In this document: one piece after another, positions 10,215 to 18,403 of the stretch
How the letters are laid out: every line of letters begins with the position of its first letter
Numbering within the stretch: the stretch's first letter is position 1
Assembly (NCBI GenBank): GCA_022447495.1
Contig: JAKVBH010000011.1
Span: 149,309-213,308, forward strand
From: Marinovum sp.
Lineage (GTDB): Bacteria; Pseudomonadota; Alphaproteobacteria; Rhodobacterales; Rhodobacteraceae
Reading direction: 5' to 3'
DNA: 64,000 nucleotides
Translations under genes and position numbers: made by a program
Notes under the pieces: model-generated
What the model was told of the DNA's origin: nothing
Database searches by the model: none
Seen by the model: only the letters and a program-made list of their open reading frames with translations

Positions 10215-10333
10215 AGATTTGCCTGGCCGCAGGCTTGTTTTGGGATAAAGCTCTGATTAAAGACGCAACGTCTGAGCTCTGAAATGCTGTACTCAGACCA
10301 AGTCGCCGCAACCTTGAGAAAACGGGCAAAATT

Positions 10334-10978
10334 ATGAACCGCGAACACATCCCCGGCATTATTGCCATGGCTACCATTGTTGTGGCCTCAAACATTCTTG
10401 TTCAATTCTTTGTCGGAGATTGGCTTACCTGGGGGGCGTTCACATATCCTTTCGCCTTCCTGGTCACTGACCTGATGAACCGAGCCTATGGCGCGTCCGC
10501 TGCACGACGCGTTGTTTTTGCTGGCTTTGTCGTCGGCATCATCTGTTCTTTGATCGGGACCCAAGTCACCGTTCAAATTGCCCCAGATTTTGCAGCGCCG
10601 GCGGTGACACTACGCATCGCAATTGGATCCGCTACCGCGTTCTTGGTGGCTCAACTCGTTGATGTTTCAGTCTTTGATAGGCTCCGTGAAGGGTCCTGGT
10701 GGCGTGCGCCTTTGGCATCCACTCTGATCGGCTCGACACTCGACACAGCCTTGTTCTTCTTTATTGCCTTTTCAGCCGGTGCGTCTGGCGTTTTGGGCGT
10801 GGACCACAACATCGATTACTTTAACGAAGTTGTCACCACGCCTTTTGGCCCCGAGTTGACGCGTTGGGTCGGGACGGCATCCGTCGATTGGTGCGTTAAA
10901 GTGGCGATTGCTCTATTCGCTTTGATCCCGTTTCGGATTTTGGTCAACCGGGCGCTGCAAAGACAGGCATCCGCCTAA
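10334..10978 (+). CDS. Queuosine precursor transporter (YhhQ/VUT family)
   Basis: 214 residues with about six membrane segments. Family features include an N-terminal NILVQF, FTYPFAFLVTDLMNRAYG and LRIAIGSATAFLVAQLVDVSVFDRLR, all typical of the YhhQ (ECF-independent) vitamin-uptake type family that imports queuosine precursors such as preQ0/preQ1. The start ATG at 10334 has no strong ribosome-binding site, only AAAACGGGCAAAATT upstream. The 119-bp leader was inspected for a preQ1 riboswitch and none was recognised. Inner membrane. Confidence 0.87.
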   Translation: MNREHIPGIIAMATIVVASNILVQFFVGDWLTWGAFTYPFAFLVTDLMNRAYGASAARRVVFAGFVVGIICSLIGTQVTVQIAPDFAAPAVTLRIAIGSATAFLVAQLVDVSVFDRLREGSWWRAPLASTLIGSTLDTALFFFIAFSAGASGVLGVDHNIDYFNEVVTTPFGPELTRWVGTASVDWCVKVAIALFALIPFRILVNRALQRQASA

Positions 10979-10993
10979 AAAAGCTTTGCGTTT

Positions 10994-11009
10994 TGCCACA
11001 GTCGTGGCA
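10994..11009 (+). other. Inverted repeat after the queuosine transporter gene
   Basis: Perfect 6-bp inverted repeat TGCCAC-agtc-GTGGCA, 15 bp after the transporter stop codon and 26 bp before the 16S-complementary tract. No T-tract follows, so it is a weak terminator at best; it could also be an operator for the arfB leader transcript. Confidence 0.4.
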
Positions 11010-11050
11010 TGATTCGGTTGTGTCTTAAACAAACGAAAGGAGGTGATCCA

Positions 11051-11107
11051 GTGTCCAGAGAGGTATTGGAGAGAGGTGTCGGGACAGATCGGGAGACCCG
11101 CCTTTAG
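11051..11107 (+). CDS. 18-residue leader ORF
   Basis: GTG-started ORF reading MSREVLERGVGTDRETRL then TAG. The core GGAGG is 7 bp before the GTG, ideal spacing for translation, and the complementarity to the 16S tail extends right up to the start codon. The stop codon sits inside a small palindrome (GCCTTTAGGC). No known family was recognised. It may act only as a ribosome-recruiting leader, or the GTG may be fortuitous. Confidence 0.45.
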   Translation: MSREVLERGVGTDRETRL

Positions 11108-11178
11108 GCAGCCCTTTAGGCGAATGACTCATTAGATTTGGCAGCGGCCTCAACCGGCCCCGCCTCCGAAATTCTCGA

Positions 11179-11204
11179 AGGGTCGCCGAACGGCGGCCCT
11201 TTTT
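11179..11204 (+). terminator. Rho-independent terminator or attenuator before arfB
   Basis: Stem AGGGTCGCCG / CGGCGGCCCT (one T-G pair, tight two-base loop, realistically four) followed by TTTTT. It ends 29 bp before the arfB ATG, so read-through would be needed for arfB expression from upstream. Confidence 0.75.
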
Positions 11205-11233
11205 ATATCTTACCTAGGAAAGTCCGTGATCCG

Positions 11234-11659
11234 ATGGGACTAAAAATCAATGATGAGGTCACGATACAAGATTGGGAGCTCACAGAGAGCTTCGTCCGCT
11301 CATCGGGACCGGGAGGCCAGAACGTCAACAAAGTGGCGACGGCGGTTGAGCTACGCTTTGAAGCGGCTCGGTCTCACTCTTTGGCGCCTCCCGTGAAGAC
11401 ACGGCTGAAAAAACTGGCTGGGCGGCGTTGGACACTGGACGGCGCGATTATTTTGCAGGTCGACACTACGCGCAGCCAAGCCCGCAACCGAGATATCGCC
11501 CGAGAAAGACTATCAGACCTGATTAAAGCGGCGCTTGTCAAACCGAAACGACGCATCGCAACCAAGCCAACAAAAGCATCACAACGGCGGCGATTGGACA
11601 CCAAAAAGGCGCGTGGCGCGATCAAAGCAGCGCGTGGACGTGTGACCGACGATCCTTAG
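11234..11659 (+). CDS. arfB: Alternative ribosome-rescue factor ArfB (YaeJ, peptidyl-tRNA hydrolase domain)
   Basis: 141 residues. The catalytic GGQ is present in [20 protein letters not shown], and the C-terminus is the expected basic tail ([26 protein letters not shown]) that enters the empty mRNA channel. The ATG at 11234 gives the normal N-terminus; the frame continues upstream through the terminator to 11138 but that part has no family similarity. ArfB hydrolyses peptidyl-tRNA on stalled ribosomes. The stop overlaps the end of pncB by 4 bp in convergent orientation. Control by the leader upstream is an inference. Confidence 0.95.
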   Translation: MGLKINDEVTIQDWELTESFVRSSGPGGQNVNKVATAVELRFEAARSHSLAPPVKTRLKKLAGRRWTLDGAIILQVDTTRSQARNRDIARERLSDLIKAALVKPKRRIATKPTKASQRRRLDTKKARGAIKAARGRVTDDP

Positions 11660-12945
11660 ACGTCAACCCGACGTGCGATTTGATCACCGACGTCAAAGAC
11701 CCGTTTGTAACGCTCAATTTCGGAACTTGGTCCCATCGCCTTATTAGGGTTATCCGATAGTTTCACGGTTGGACGCCCATTCGCAGACACCGCTTTGCAC
11801 ACCAATGAAAACGAATTCAGAGCGCCGTTTGGCGTGAGCCCCCGGAAATCATTCGTAAGGTTGGTGCCCCACCCAAACGAAACGCGTACCCGTTCGGCGA
11901 ATTTCTGGTGCAATTGAGAGATCGTTTCGACATCCAGGCCATCTGAAAAAATGATGAGCTTATCCTTGGGATCCTCACCGCGCTTTTTCCACCAGGCAAT
12001 GGCATGTTCGGCGCCTTCGGCGGGGTCACCGCTGTCGATGCGAATACCTGTCCAGCCGGCAAGCCAATCGGGTGCGCGATCCAAAAAGCCGATGGTGCCA
12101 TATGTATCAGGCAGAATGATCCGAAGATTGCCGTCGTGCTCTTCTTGCCAATCGGCCAACACGGTGTAAGGGGCTTGGGCCAAATCTTGGTCGCTCTGGG
12201 CCAACGCGGCATAGACCATCGGCAATTCGTGCGCGTTTGTGCCAATTGCTTCGAGGTCGCGATTTTTGGCAATCAAACAATTCGATGTGCCTGTAAACTT
12301 GGTGCCGAGACCCTCGGTCATGGCCTGGACACACCAGTCTTGCCACAGGAAACTGTGACGTCGCCGGGTGCCAAAATCCGCTATGCGCAGGTCTTCGATG
12401 TCACGCAACTTTTCAATTTTCTGCCAAAGTTTGGTCATAGCCCGCGCGTAAAGGACTTGGAGTTCGAACTTTCCAAGGTTTTTGAGAACTGCCCGCCCCC
12501 GCAGCTCCATCAACACAGCCAGGGCAGGTATTTCCCACAACATGACTTCCGGCCAAGCACCTTCGAACGTCAGTTCGTATTGACCATCGCGCTTTTCGAG
12601 ATGGTAGGCCGGAAGCCTAAGGTTTTCAAACCACTCCATAAAGTCAGAGCGAAACATTTGGCGCTTGCCATAAAAGGTGTTGCCACGCAGCCAGGTACTT
12701 TCCCCTCGTGAAAGCGACAGAGACCGAATGTGATCAAGTTGCTCACGCAACTCTCCCTCGTCGATCAACTCAGCGAGGCGTGTGCTCTTGGAGCGATTGA
12801 TCAGGGAAAAGGTTACTTGCGTAGACGGCTTATTGCGAAAAACCGACTGACACATCAATAGCTTGTAGAAGTCCGTATCGATCAAGGACCGAACAATCGG
12901 ATCTATCTTCCACTTGTGATTCCACACCCGGGTAGCGATTTCCAT
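11656..12945 (-). CDS. pncB: Nicotinate phosphoribosyltransferase
   Basis: 429 residues. Family motifs seen are [17 protein letters not shown] near the N-terminus, [41 protein letters not shown] and [12 protein letters not shown], which bind the pyridine and phosphoribosyl pyrophosphate. The ATG at 12945 is preceded by GAAAGGG and fits the family; a TTG five codons upstream is possible. It converts nicotinate to NAMN for NAD salvage in the cytoplasm. pncA lies about 2.2 kb away on the same strand, with the decaying kinase between. Confidence 0.96.
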   Translation of the reverse strand: MEIATRVWNHKWKIDPIVRSLIDTDFYKLLMCQSVFRNKPSTQVTFSLINRSKSTRLAELIDEGELREQLDHIRSLSLSRGESTWLRGNTFYGKRQMFRSDFMEWFENLRLPAYHLEKRDGQYELTFEGAWPEVMLWEIPALAVLMELRGRAVLKNLGKFELQVLYARAMTKLWQKIEKLRDIEDLRIADFGTRRRHSFLWQDWCVQAMTEGLGTKFTGTSNCLIAKNRDLEAIGTNAHELPMVYAALAQSDQDLAQAPYTVLADWQEEHDGNLRIILPDTYGTIGFLDRAPDWLAGWTGIRIDSGDPAEGAEHAIAWWKKRGEDPKDKLIIFSDGLDVETISQLHQKFAERVRVSFGWGTNLTNDFRGLTPNGALNSFSLVCKAVSANGRPTVKLSDNPNKAMGPSSEIERYKRVFDVGDQIARRVDV

Positions 12946-13016
12946 GACGCGCCCTTTCAAAGAAAAGTGTCACGCGATGAGATACGACAGCTTGAGCCAG
13001 AACAAAACCTCGCTGG

Positions 13017-13217
13017 CTATCTGGTAAAGGACAAATCTGTCAGCTGAGTTGTCACTGCTTTTACGAGATGGATCGCTTTGATGGCCAATTTCGCCGCATG
13101 TTCAGCGTTCTCAACACTGGAGAGTTTGAGGTCGTCCTTTGGCGGATGCCCTACAACGAGACCTCGATTTGTGGGCTCGTTCGCTGCCAAAATGATCTCC
13201 AGACCATTCAAACCACG
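13017..13217 (-). pseudogene. Receiver-domain remnant, in frame after the stop of the PAS kinase
   Basis: After the TAA at 13218-13220 the same frame stays open for 66 codons. It reads GLEIILAANEPTNRGLVV...LSSVENAEHAAKLA, which parallels the start of a response-regulator receiver (for example LxxLLAEDNPTNxxLV...VENGxxAVELA). The acidic DD/EDN pocket is replaced by AN, and the phosphoacceptor half is missing because the frame ends. A TTG at 13211 could start translation, but this looks like the stranded tail of a former hybrid kinase. Confidence 0.6.
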
Positions 13218-15062
13218 TTACTGCCATATGGTCTTGCTCCGTTCAGCTTCAATGGCATCATTTTGGGGTGGCTCAAAAAGTAGGTTGACCAAAAACTCGG
13301 AGCCATTGCCTTCCTCTGATCGCGCGGAAATGTTTCCGCCCATAATTTGCGCGAGGCGCCGCGAAATCGCCAAACCCAAGCCAACGTCACCAAATCTACG
13401 CGTAGTCGCGGTTTCAGCTTGAGAAAAGTCATCAAAGATCGCGTTGATTTTGTCTTCTGGTATACCGATCCCAGTGTCTTTCACCGAGGCTTTGAACCTG
13501 ATGTTTGCGCCCTCGAACGAGTGGCTCACGGACACAGTTACTCCGCCATTGTCTGTAAACTTGATCGCGTTTCCAATTAGGTTTTGCAAAATCTGTCGAA
13601 GACGACCATCGTCTCCGTGGAGCAAAGCAGGCAATCGAGTCTCGAAGTTGACATCCAGATAGAGGCCTTTTTCTTGAGCACTGGCCTGCTGCAGATCGAT
13701 TGTATCCCGCACGCACGGACCAGGCGCAAAATCGACCGGATCGATGGTCAGCTTGCCCACGTCCATTTTGGATAAATCATAGATATCACTCATACTTTTT
13801 AGCAAGGCCTGCGCCGAGGTTCGAATGGAATTAGCAAAACGCTTTTGATCATCACTTAGATCACTTTGCACAAGCAGATTCAACGCCCCCATAACGCGCT
13901 TCAGTGGCACACGAATTTCATCGCTCATGGTAGTGAGGAACTCAGATTTTGCGCGATCTCTTCGTTCAGCGTCTTGCCGGGCCTCCGCCAACTCTTGAGC
14001 ATGAACTTTAGCTTGTGTGATGTCTCGCTCGACACCCACGATAACATCAATTTCACCACGTGAGTTAACAACGGGCACCACGTTGGTTTCGACCAAAATT
14101 TCTTCGCCGTCTTTGCGTTGATTCAGGATTTCGCCGCGCCAAGGTTTGCCCTGACCAACCGCAGATTTAAGGTCCTCAATAACGGCAGGGCTTGTGTTCT
14201 TGGAATTTAGGAGTTCCCCGGTCAGGCGACCAACCGCTTCCTCAGAAGTGTACCCCAACATTTTCGAGAATGCGGCGTTGACCCACGTGATTTCGCCCTG
14301 CGTGTTGGAAAGAATGATACTGTCGTTGGCATGCCAAGCGACCATGGACAGGATGCGCAGTTCCTTTTGCTGCTCTTCCAGTTCAAGAGAGCTCTGCTCG
14401 ACGCTTTTTTGCCAACGGATCAGATCGCGCTCTGATTGGCGGTGGCGTTTGAAGTTCTTGGACACATGGTCGATGAAAACCTTGGCCATGTAAGCCAGCA
14501 TGACAGCGGCCAACAAGTCGAAGCCCGTTTTGAATGTGACACCCGAATAGAACAATAACTTCAGCGCAAAACAGATGCCGCCGACCAGCACATAAATCGT
14601 GATGCGTACTGTGGCAGCATAGGAATGAAACGATTTCAAAGCACCTGCGTTCATCGCTGCAATCATGAGGTAGGCGCAACAAAAAAACGTGGTGTCCAAT
14701 CCTCTTGGCACAAACCAAGCGATCAAGAAACAGATTGAAATACTCAAAGCCTGGAGAGCTGCGACAGCAGTAGACCGATGCAGCAAACGTCTAATATCTG
14801 CGCCTTTTTCGAGTTGGCGCAGCCAGCGACGCAGACACGCAATCTCGACACGGTCGCCAATGAGTGCACTCGAATAAGCAATAAGGCCCCACCAAGGATT
14901 GGTGATATACGCCAGCGCCAAACTACCGGTGAGCGTCATAGCCTGCCGCTCCCCAAAGCCCTTGATGCGCCCATGCGCATATCTTCGGAACAGACCGGTA
15001 GAGCTATACTCTTCTTCGATCTGTACAATGACACGGTCCGAATTCAACGCGCGCTGCGACAT
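13218..15062 (-). CDS. Membrane PAS sensor kinase with degenerate catalytic residues
   Basis: 614 residues. About six membrane segments lie between residues 40 and 200, then a coiled coil, a PAS domain (about 235-350), a HisKA-like helix pair (about 370-435) and a HATPase domain (about 480-598). The H-box reads FLTTMSDEIRVPLKRV: Asp381 replaces the phosphoacceptor histidine (codon GAT at 13922-13920 instead of CAT or CAC). The G2 loop reads FGDVGLGLAI where GGTGLGLAI is expected, so Asp559 and Val560 are also changed. N-box and G1 (DTGIGIPED) look normal. The protein ends just before a receiver remnant in the same frame. It is probably not an active kinase; it may be a pseudokinase or a decaying gene. 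Confidence 0.85.
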   Translation of the reverse strand: MSQRALNSDRVIVQIEEEYSSTGLFRRYAHGRIKGFGERQAMTLTGSLALAYITNPWWGLIAYSSALIGDRVEIACLRRWLRQLEKGADIRRLLHRSTAVAALQALSISICFLIAWFVPRGLDTTFFCCAYLMIAAMNAGALKSFHSYAATVRITIYVLVGGICFALKLLFYSGVTFKTGFDLLAAVMLAYMAKVFIDHVSKNFKRHRQSERDLIRWQKSVEQSSLELEEQQKELRILSMVAWHANDSIILSNTQGEITWVNAAFSKMLGYTSEEAVGRLTGELLNSKNTSPAVIEDLKSAVGQGKPWRGEILNQRKDGEEILVETNVVPVVNSRGEIDVIVGVERDITQAKVHAQELAEARQDAERRDRAKSEFLTTMSDEIRVPLKRVMGALNLLVQSDLSDDQKRFANSIRTSAQALLKSMSDIYDLSKMDVGKLTIDPVDFAPGPCVRDTIDLQQASAQEKGLYLDVNFETRLPALLHGDDGRLRQILQNLIGNAIKFTDNGGVTVSVSHSFEGANIRFKASVKDTGIGIPEDKINAIFDDFSQAETATTRRFGDVGLGLAISRRLAQIMGGNISARSEEGNGSEFLVNLLFEPPQNDAIEAERSKTIWQ

Positions 15063-15119
15063 AGATTATCCAAGCCAATTATTTGCTGGATACGCGCTCT
15101 CAGTTAATAAATACGAAAT

Positions 15120-15719
15120 TCAATCCAATAGTTTGACACCCGCAGCGCGAAGTTTGGCGAGCGCGTTCGACAGCGATCCATCAAGATCAATAGCTCGACA
15201 TAAGGCCAGGTTCATATTCACTTTTAGTCCAAGCTTTGCGGCATCAATCGCGGAGTACGCGACGCAAAAATCGGTTGCCAACCCAACCATTGTTACCTCT
15301 TGGACATCGCGTGCTTCCAGGTAGCCCGCAAGTCCGGTTGAGGTCTTATGATCGTTCTCGAAGAAGGCAGAGTAGCTGTCGATCGACGCACGAAAGCCCT
15401 TTCTGATGATCAAGTCTGCGCGGTCAACCTTCAGATCACCGTGGAACTCTGCACCACTAGATCCTTGGATGCAGTGGTCTGGCCACAAGACCTGAGGTCC
15501 ATAGAAGAAATTAACAACATCGAACGGGGCGTTACCAGCATTTTGGCTGGCAAAAGACCGGTGGTCTTTGGGATGCCAGTCTTGTGTTAGGATGACGGCG
15601 TCGAAGTCGTCCAAAACTTCGTTAATCGGTGCTACAATTTCGTCGCCACCAGAGACCGCCAGAGCGCCACCAGAACAAAAATCATTTTGGACATCTACGA
15701 CGATTAAGGCATGGGTCAT
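15120..15719 (-). CDS. pncA: Nicotinamidase
   Basis: 199 residues. The N-terminal MTHALIVVDVQNDFCSGGAL carries the catalytic Asp; the metal-binding region is TQDWHPKDHRSF and the catalytic Lys and Cys regions are RKGF and VGLATDFCVAYSA. The ATG at 15719 follows AAGGAAACTGAT; a longer frame to 15782 lacks support. It deamidates nicotinamide to nicotinate, which PncB (11656-12945) then uses. Cytoplasmic. It is divergent from trhO with about 90 bp between. Confidence 0.95.
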   Translation of the reverse strand: MTHALIVVDVQNDFCSGGALAVSGGDEIVAPINEVLDDFDAVILTQDWHPKDHRSFASQNAGNAPFDVVNFFYGPQVLWPDHCIQGSSGAEFHGDLKVDRADLIIRKGFRASIDSYSAFFENDHKTSTGLAGYLEARDVQEVTMVGLATDFCVAYSAIDAAKLGLKVNMNLALCRAIDLDGSLSNALAKLRAAGVKLLD

Positions 15720-15810
15720 ATCAGTTTCCTTCGGTATCAAAACCGAGATTAAGGCGAGTTGATCATTCTCGCCCCTTGTCACCTTTGACTATAGGAGCAT
15801 AAGCCAAGGC

Positions 15811-16725
15811 ATGTTTGTTGTCGCCGCACTTTATAAGTTCACAAGCTTCCCCGATCCAGCCGTAATCCGAGATCGGCTACACGAGGTTGGACAGGCTTGC
15901 GGTATCACTGGGACTCTCTTGGTCGCTCACGAGGGAATCAATGGGACCGTAGCAGGAACATCTCAGGGAATAGATCGCATTTTAAATGAAATTCGCTCAC
16001 TCCCAGGATGCGATCCTATGGATCACAAGCTGTCCACGGCTGAGACGCAACCTTTTGCACACCTCAAGGTGCGCGTGAAGCGCGAGATCGTCACGATGGG
16101 GCAGCCAGGCATCGATCCCAAGAATTCTGTTGGAACTTATGTTACCCCGCAAGATTGGAACGCGCTTATCGAAAAGCCCGATGTCGTGGTGATAGACACT
16201 CGAAACGACTACGAGGTGGCCATTGGTACTTTCGAAGGGGCCTTGGATCCGAAGACAAAGTCGTTCAGTAACTTCCCAGAATGGTGGGAGCAAAACAAAG
16301 ATAAGTTCCACAACAAACGCGTGGCCATGTTTTGCACGGGTGGAATTCGATGCGAAAAATCGACCAGTTTTTTGAAGTCCAAAGGGGTTGAGGATGTTTA
16401 CCACTTACAGGGCGGTATACTGAAGTATCTTGAAGAGGTTCCAGAAGATCAAAGTCGTTGGAATGGTTCGTGTTTTGTTTTTGATGGGCGTGTATCCGTT
16501 GAACATGGACTACGCGAGGGCGCCCATATCCTGTGCCATGCCTGCCGGCGCCCATTAAGGCCGCAAGACACCGAGCGAAAGGAATATGAAAAGGGTGTCT
16601 CATGCCATCAGTGCATAGACCAAACTTCAGACAACGACAAAGACAGGTTCCGAGAACGTCAAAAACAAATTGACTTGGCTCGCGCTCGAGATCTCAAGCA
16701 CATGGGAGGGCACCGCGGCGTTTAA
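15811..16725 (+). CDS. trhO: tRNA uridine(34) hydroxylase TrhO (YceA, rhodanese domain)
   Basis: 304 residues. It has the N-terminal family domain (VAHEGINGTVAG) and a rhodanese domain (about 115-215) with NDYEVAIGTFEGA and the active-site loop FCTGGIRCEKS. A C-terminal cysteine pair region (CHACRRPL...CHQCID) completes the family layout. TrhO makes 5-hydroxyuridine at the wobble position of tRNAs using oxygen. ATG at 15811 gives the full family N-terminus. It converges on fliP across 58 bp. Confidence 0.93.
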   Translation: MFVVAALYKFTSFPDPAVIRDRLHEVGQACGITGTLLVAHEGINGTVAGTSQGIDRILNEIRSLPGCDPMDHKLSTAETQPFAHLKVRVKREIVTMGQPGIDPKNSVGTYVTPQDWNALIEKPDVVVIDTRNDYEVAIGTFEGALDPKTKSFSNFPEWWEQNKDKFHNKRVAMFCTGGIRCEKSTSFLKSKGVEDVYHLQGGILKYLEEVPEDQSRWNGSCFVFDGRVSVEHGLREGAHILCHACRRPLRPQDTERKEYEKGVSCHQCIDQTSDNDKDRFRERQKQIDLARARDLKHMGGHRGV

Positions 16726-16783
16726 GGCTTTAAGCCGTCTGATAGCATGCCGTCAGCATTTAATTCCGGTCCGAGCAGTTGGA

Positions 16784-17512
16784 CTAAGTAAAATAGCCGC
16801 GCACCAGACTTTCTGACAACAGGCTCCAACCGTCAGCCACTACAAAAAACGCGAGCTTAAATGGCAGAGATACGATCACTGGTGGCACCATCATCATGCC
16901 CATGGACATCAACACTGCGGCCACCACCAAGTCGATGATAAGAAATGGCAAAAAGATCAGAAATCCGATCTGAAAGGCGCGTGCAATTTCGGACAGCATA
17001 AAACTGGGAACGAGTATACTCAGCGGAGCTTCTGGCGACAGCGTGGGGGGATCTTCCGGGAAGCGAAGTGACGACATCGCTTGGAACGTATTTTGATCCA
17101 GACGCCCGGCCATAAAACCGCGAAACGGCTCCATTGCGAGCTCAAAGCCCTCTTCGATTGGAAGACCATCGTTCAAAACCGGTTGGACGCCCATTTCCCA
17201 TGAGGCCAAGAATATAGGCTCCATAATAAAGTAGGTCAGAAACAGTGCCAACGACACCAACAGCATGTTGGGGGGAGATTGTTGCAAGCCGATTGCCTGT
17301 CTCAAAATGGCAAAGACAGTGATCAAGAATGGGAAACACGTGATCATAATCGCGATACCGGGCGCTAAGCTCAGAATCGTGATTAATGCAATCAATTGAA
17401 TCGAAGTTGATGTAAGCGACCCACCTTCTCCCAGAGACAAAGATAGCTCCTGGGCTTGCGCGCCAGATGCCCAAAACAGCAAAACGCTGCAGATGCATAG
17501 GACGCGGATCAC
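16784..17512 (-). CDS. fliP: Flagellar export gate protein FliP
   Basis: 242 residues with an N-terminal signal peptide (to about residue 20, SGAQAQ) and four further hydrophobic segments, as usual for FliP. The family motifs TCFPFLITVFAILRQAIGLQQSPPN and VPSFMLSEIARAFQIGFLIFLPFLIIDLVV are clear. FliP forms the core of the type III export gate with FliQ and FliR. It is last in fliF-fliH-fliN-fliP and overlaps fliN by 4 bp. fliQ is not adjacent. Confidence 0.97.
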   Translation of the reverse strand: MIRVLCICSVLLFWASGAQAQELSLSLGEGGSLTSTSIQLIALITILSLAPGIAIMITCFPFLITVFAILRQAIGLQQSPPNMLLVSLALFLTYFIMEPIFLASWEMGVQPVLNDGLPIEEGFELAMEPFRGFMAGRLDQNTFQAMSSLRFPEDPPTLSPEAPLSILVPSFMLSEIARAFQIGFLIFLPFLIIDLVVAAVLMSMGMMMVPPVIVSLPFKLAFFVVADGWSLLSESLVRGYFT

Positions 17513-17790
17513 GCAAGACCCCCGCGCAGGTCCACGACTTCTGTCAGGCGAACAACTAGCTGACCCGCCGCCTCGCCTTGCTCTTCAAGAATCCCTCTCG
17601 CAATGAGTTTGTCTCCAACAAATAGCGATACTGGATCGTCCACTTGAGCATCCAAGGACAGAACAGATTGAGGCCCGAGCGATAAGAGTTCGGCGATCGT
17701 GGGCTTGGCTTTGCCAATAGCAACCGTGATTTCGATCGGTACGCCTGTGAAGGGGCTATTTTCTGGGCTCACCACTTCTGCTTCAGCCAT
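17509..17790 (-). CDS. fliN: Flagellar motor switch protein FliN
   Basis: 93 residues. The SpoA/FliN-C domain is recognised by VPIEITVAIGKAKPTIAELLSLGPQSVLSLDAQVDDPVSLFVGDKLIARGIL. The ATG at 17790 follows AAAGGAGACAGCCC; an upstream extension to 17895 lies inside fliH and is rejected. FliN sits at the base of the C-ring with FliM, which is not in this window. It overlaps the fliH end by 8 bp. Confidence 0.94.
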   Translation of the reverse strand: MAEAEVVSPENSPFTGVPIEITVAIGKAKPTIAELLSLGPQSVLSLDAQVDDPVSLFVGDKLIARGILEEQGEAAGQLVVRLTEVVDLRGGLA

Positions 17791-18403
17791 GGGCTGTCTC
17801 CTTTCCAGTATCTCGGGTGTAAGTTTCCAGCGCATTGCGCATATCTTGGAGCAACGCATCGAAATCGAGCGACATCTCAGTGTCAGCGAATCCAATGACG
17901 ACTTGCCCTCCGGTCAAAGACGCATCGATTTCGATTTGAAGATCCAGGTGGTTTGATTTTTCAACAAGACGTTTCAGAACCGGTTGGCTTTCAGGCGCGA
18001 CGGACAAAACAACTTGCATATCTTCGGCACCCACAGGGAGCCCTTCAAGCATCTCTGAGACCTTTGGAGCCAGTGCCAATTTCGCGATCTGGGGCAAAAA
18101 GAGATCCATCATAGTATCAAAGACACCGTGCAAAGATTGCGAGATGTGAGCGCTTGCTTCTTGGTAGGTAAAACTCATGTCTCTAAGGTTCTGTGCCAAG
18201 TCGGCCGCAACCTGCATTTGCTCTGCGGTATTGGCACCAACGGCGTCGTCCCAACCTGCCTTGTAACCGTCCTCATAAGCTTCAAGACGAATGCTCTCTG
18301 CGGTGTCTGGGTCGGCGGCGACGCTCCTGAACGAGGAAGCAGGCGAGGCGATGTTTGTTTGCGCCCCTGGTCCAAAGTCCTCTAATAAATGAGCAATACT
18401 CAT
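17783..18403 (-). CDS. fliH: FliH-like flagellar assembly protein
   Basis: 206 residues. The N-terminal part carries EAYEDGYKAGWDDA, the G-rich helix repeat typical of FliH, and the C-terminal half has the predicted FliH/HrpE fold (LEGLPVGAEDMQVVLSVAPES...IEIDASLTGGQVVIGFADTEMSLDFDALL). Sequence conservation in this family is low, so the name rests on pattern and on its place between fliF and fliN. FliH binds the ATPase FliI, which is not found here. The start ATG at 18403 overlaps the last base of the fliF stop. Confidence 0.78.
   Translation of the reverse strand: MSIAHLLEDFGPGAQTNIASPASSFRSVAADPDTAESIRLEAYEDGYKAGWDDAVGANTAEQMQVAADLAQNLRDMSFTYQEASAHISQSLHGVFDTMMDLFLPQIAKLALAPKVSEMLEGLPVGAEDMQVVLSVAPESQPVLKRLVEKSNHLDLQIEIDASLTGGQVVIGFADTEMSLDFDALLQDMRNALETYTRDTGKETAHG

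Larger units (their letters stand above)
11036..11207 (+). ncRNA. Structured leader or small RNA upstream of arfB with extended Shine-Dalgarno tract
   Basis: The tract AAAGGAGGTGATCCA (11036-11050) is complementary to the conserved 3' end of 16S rRNA over at least 15 bases, far more than a normal ribosome-binding site. It precedes a GTG-started 18-codon ORF and the segment ends in a stem-loop with five T. A downstream CGCCTCC (11161-11167) can pair with GGAGGTG (11039-11045), seven pairs including one G-T, and could hide the tract. The direct repeat CTTTAGGC occurs at 11102 and 11114. The transcript limits are inferred; arfB lies 27 bp beyond the terminator, which suggests attenuation or a separate small RNA. 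Confidence 0.55.

Noticed and set aside
10215..10333. Possible preQ1 riboswitch before the queuosine transporter
   Set aside because: No preQ1 aptamer pattern was recognised; only a small GCCT/AGGC hairpin after the upstream stop.
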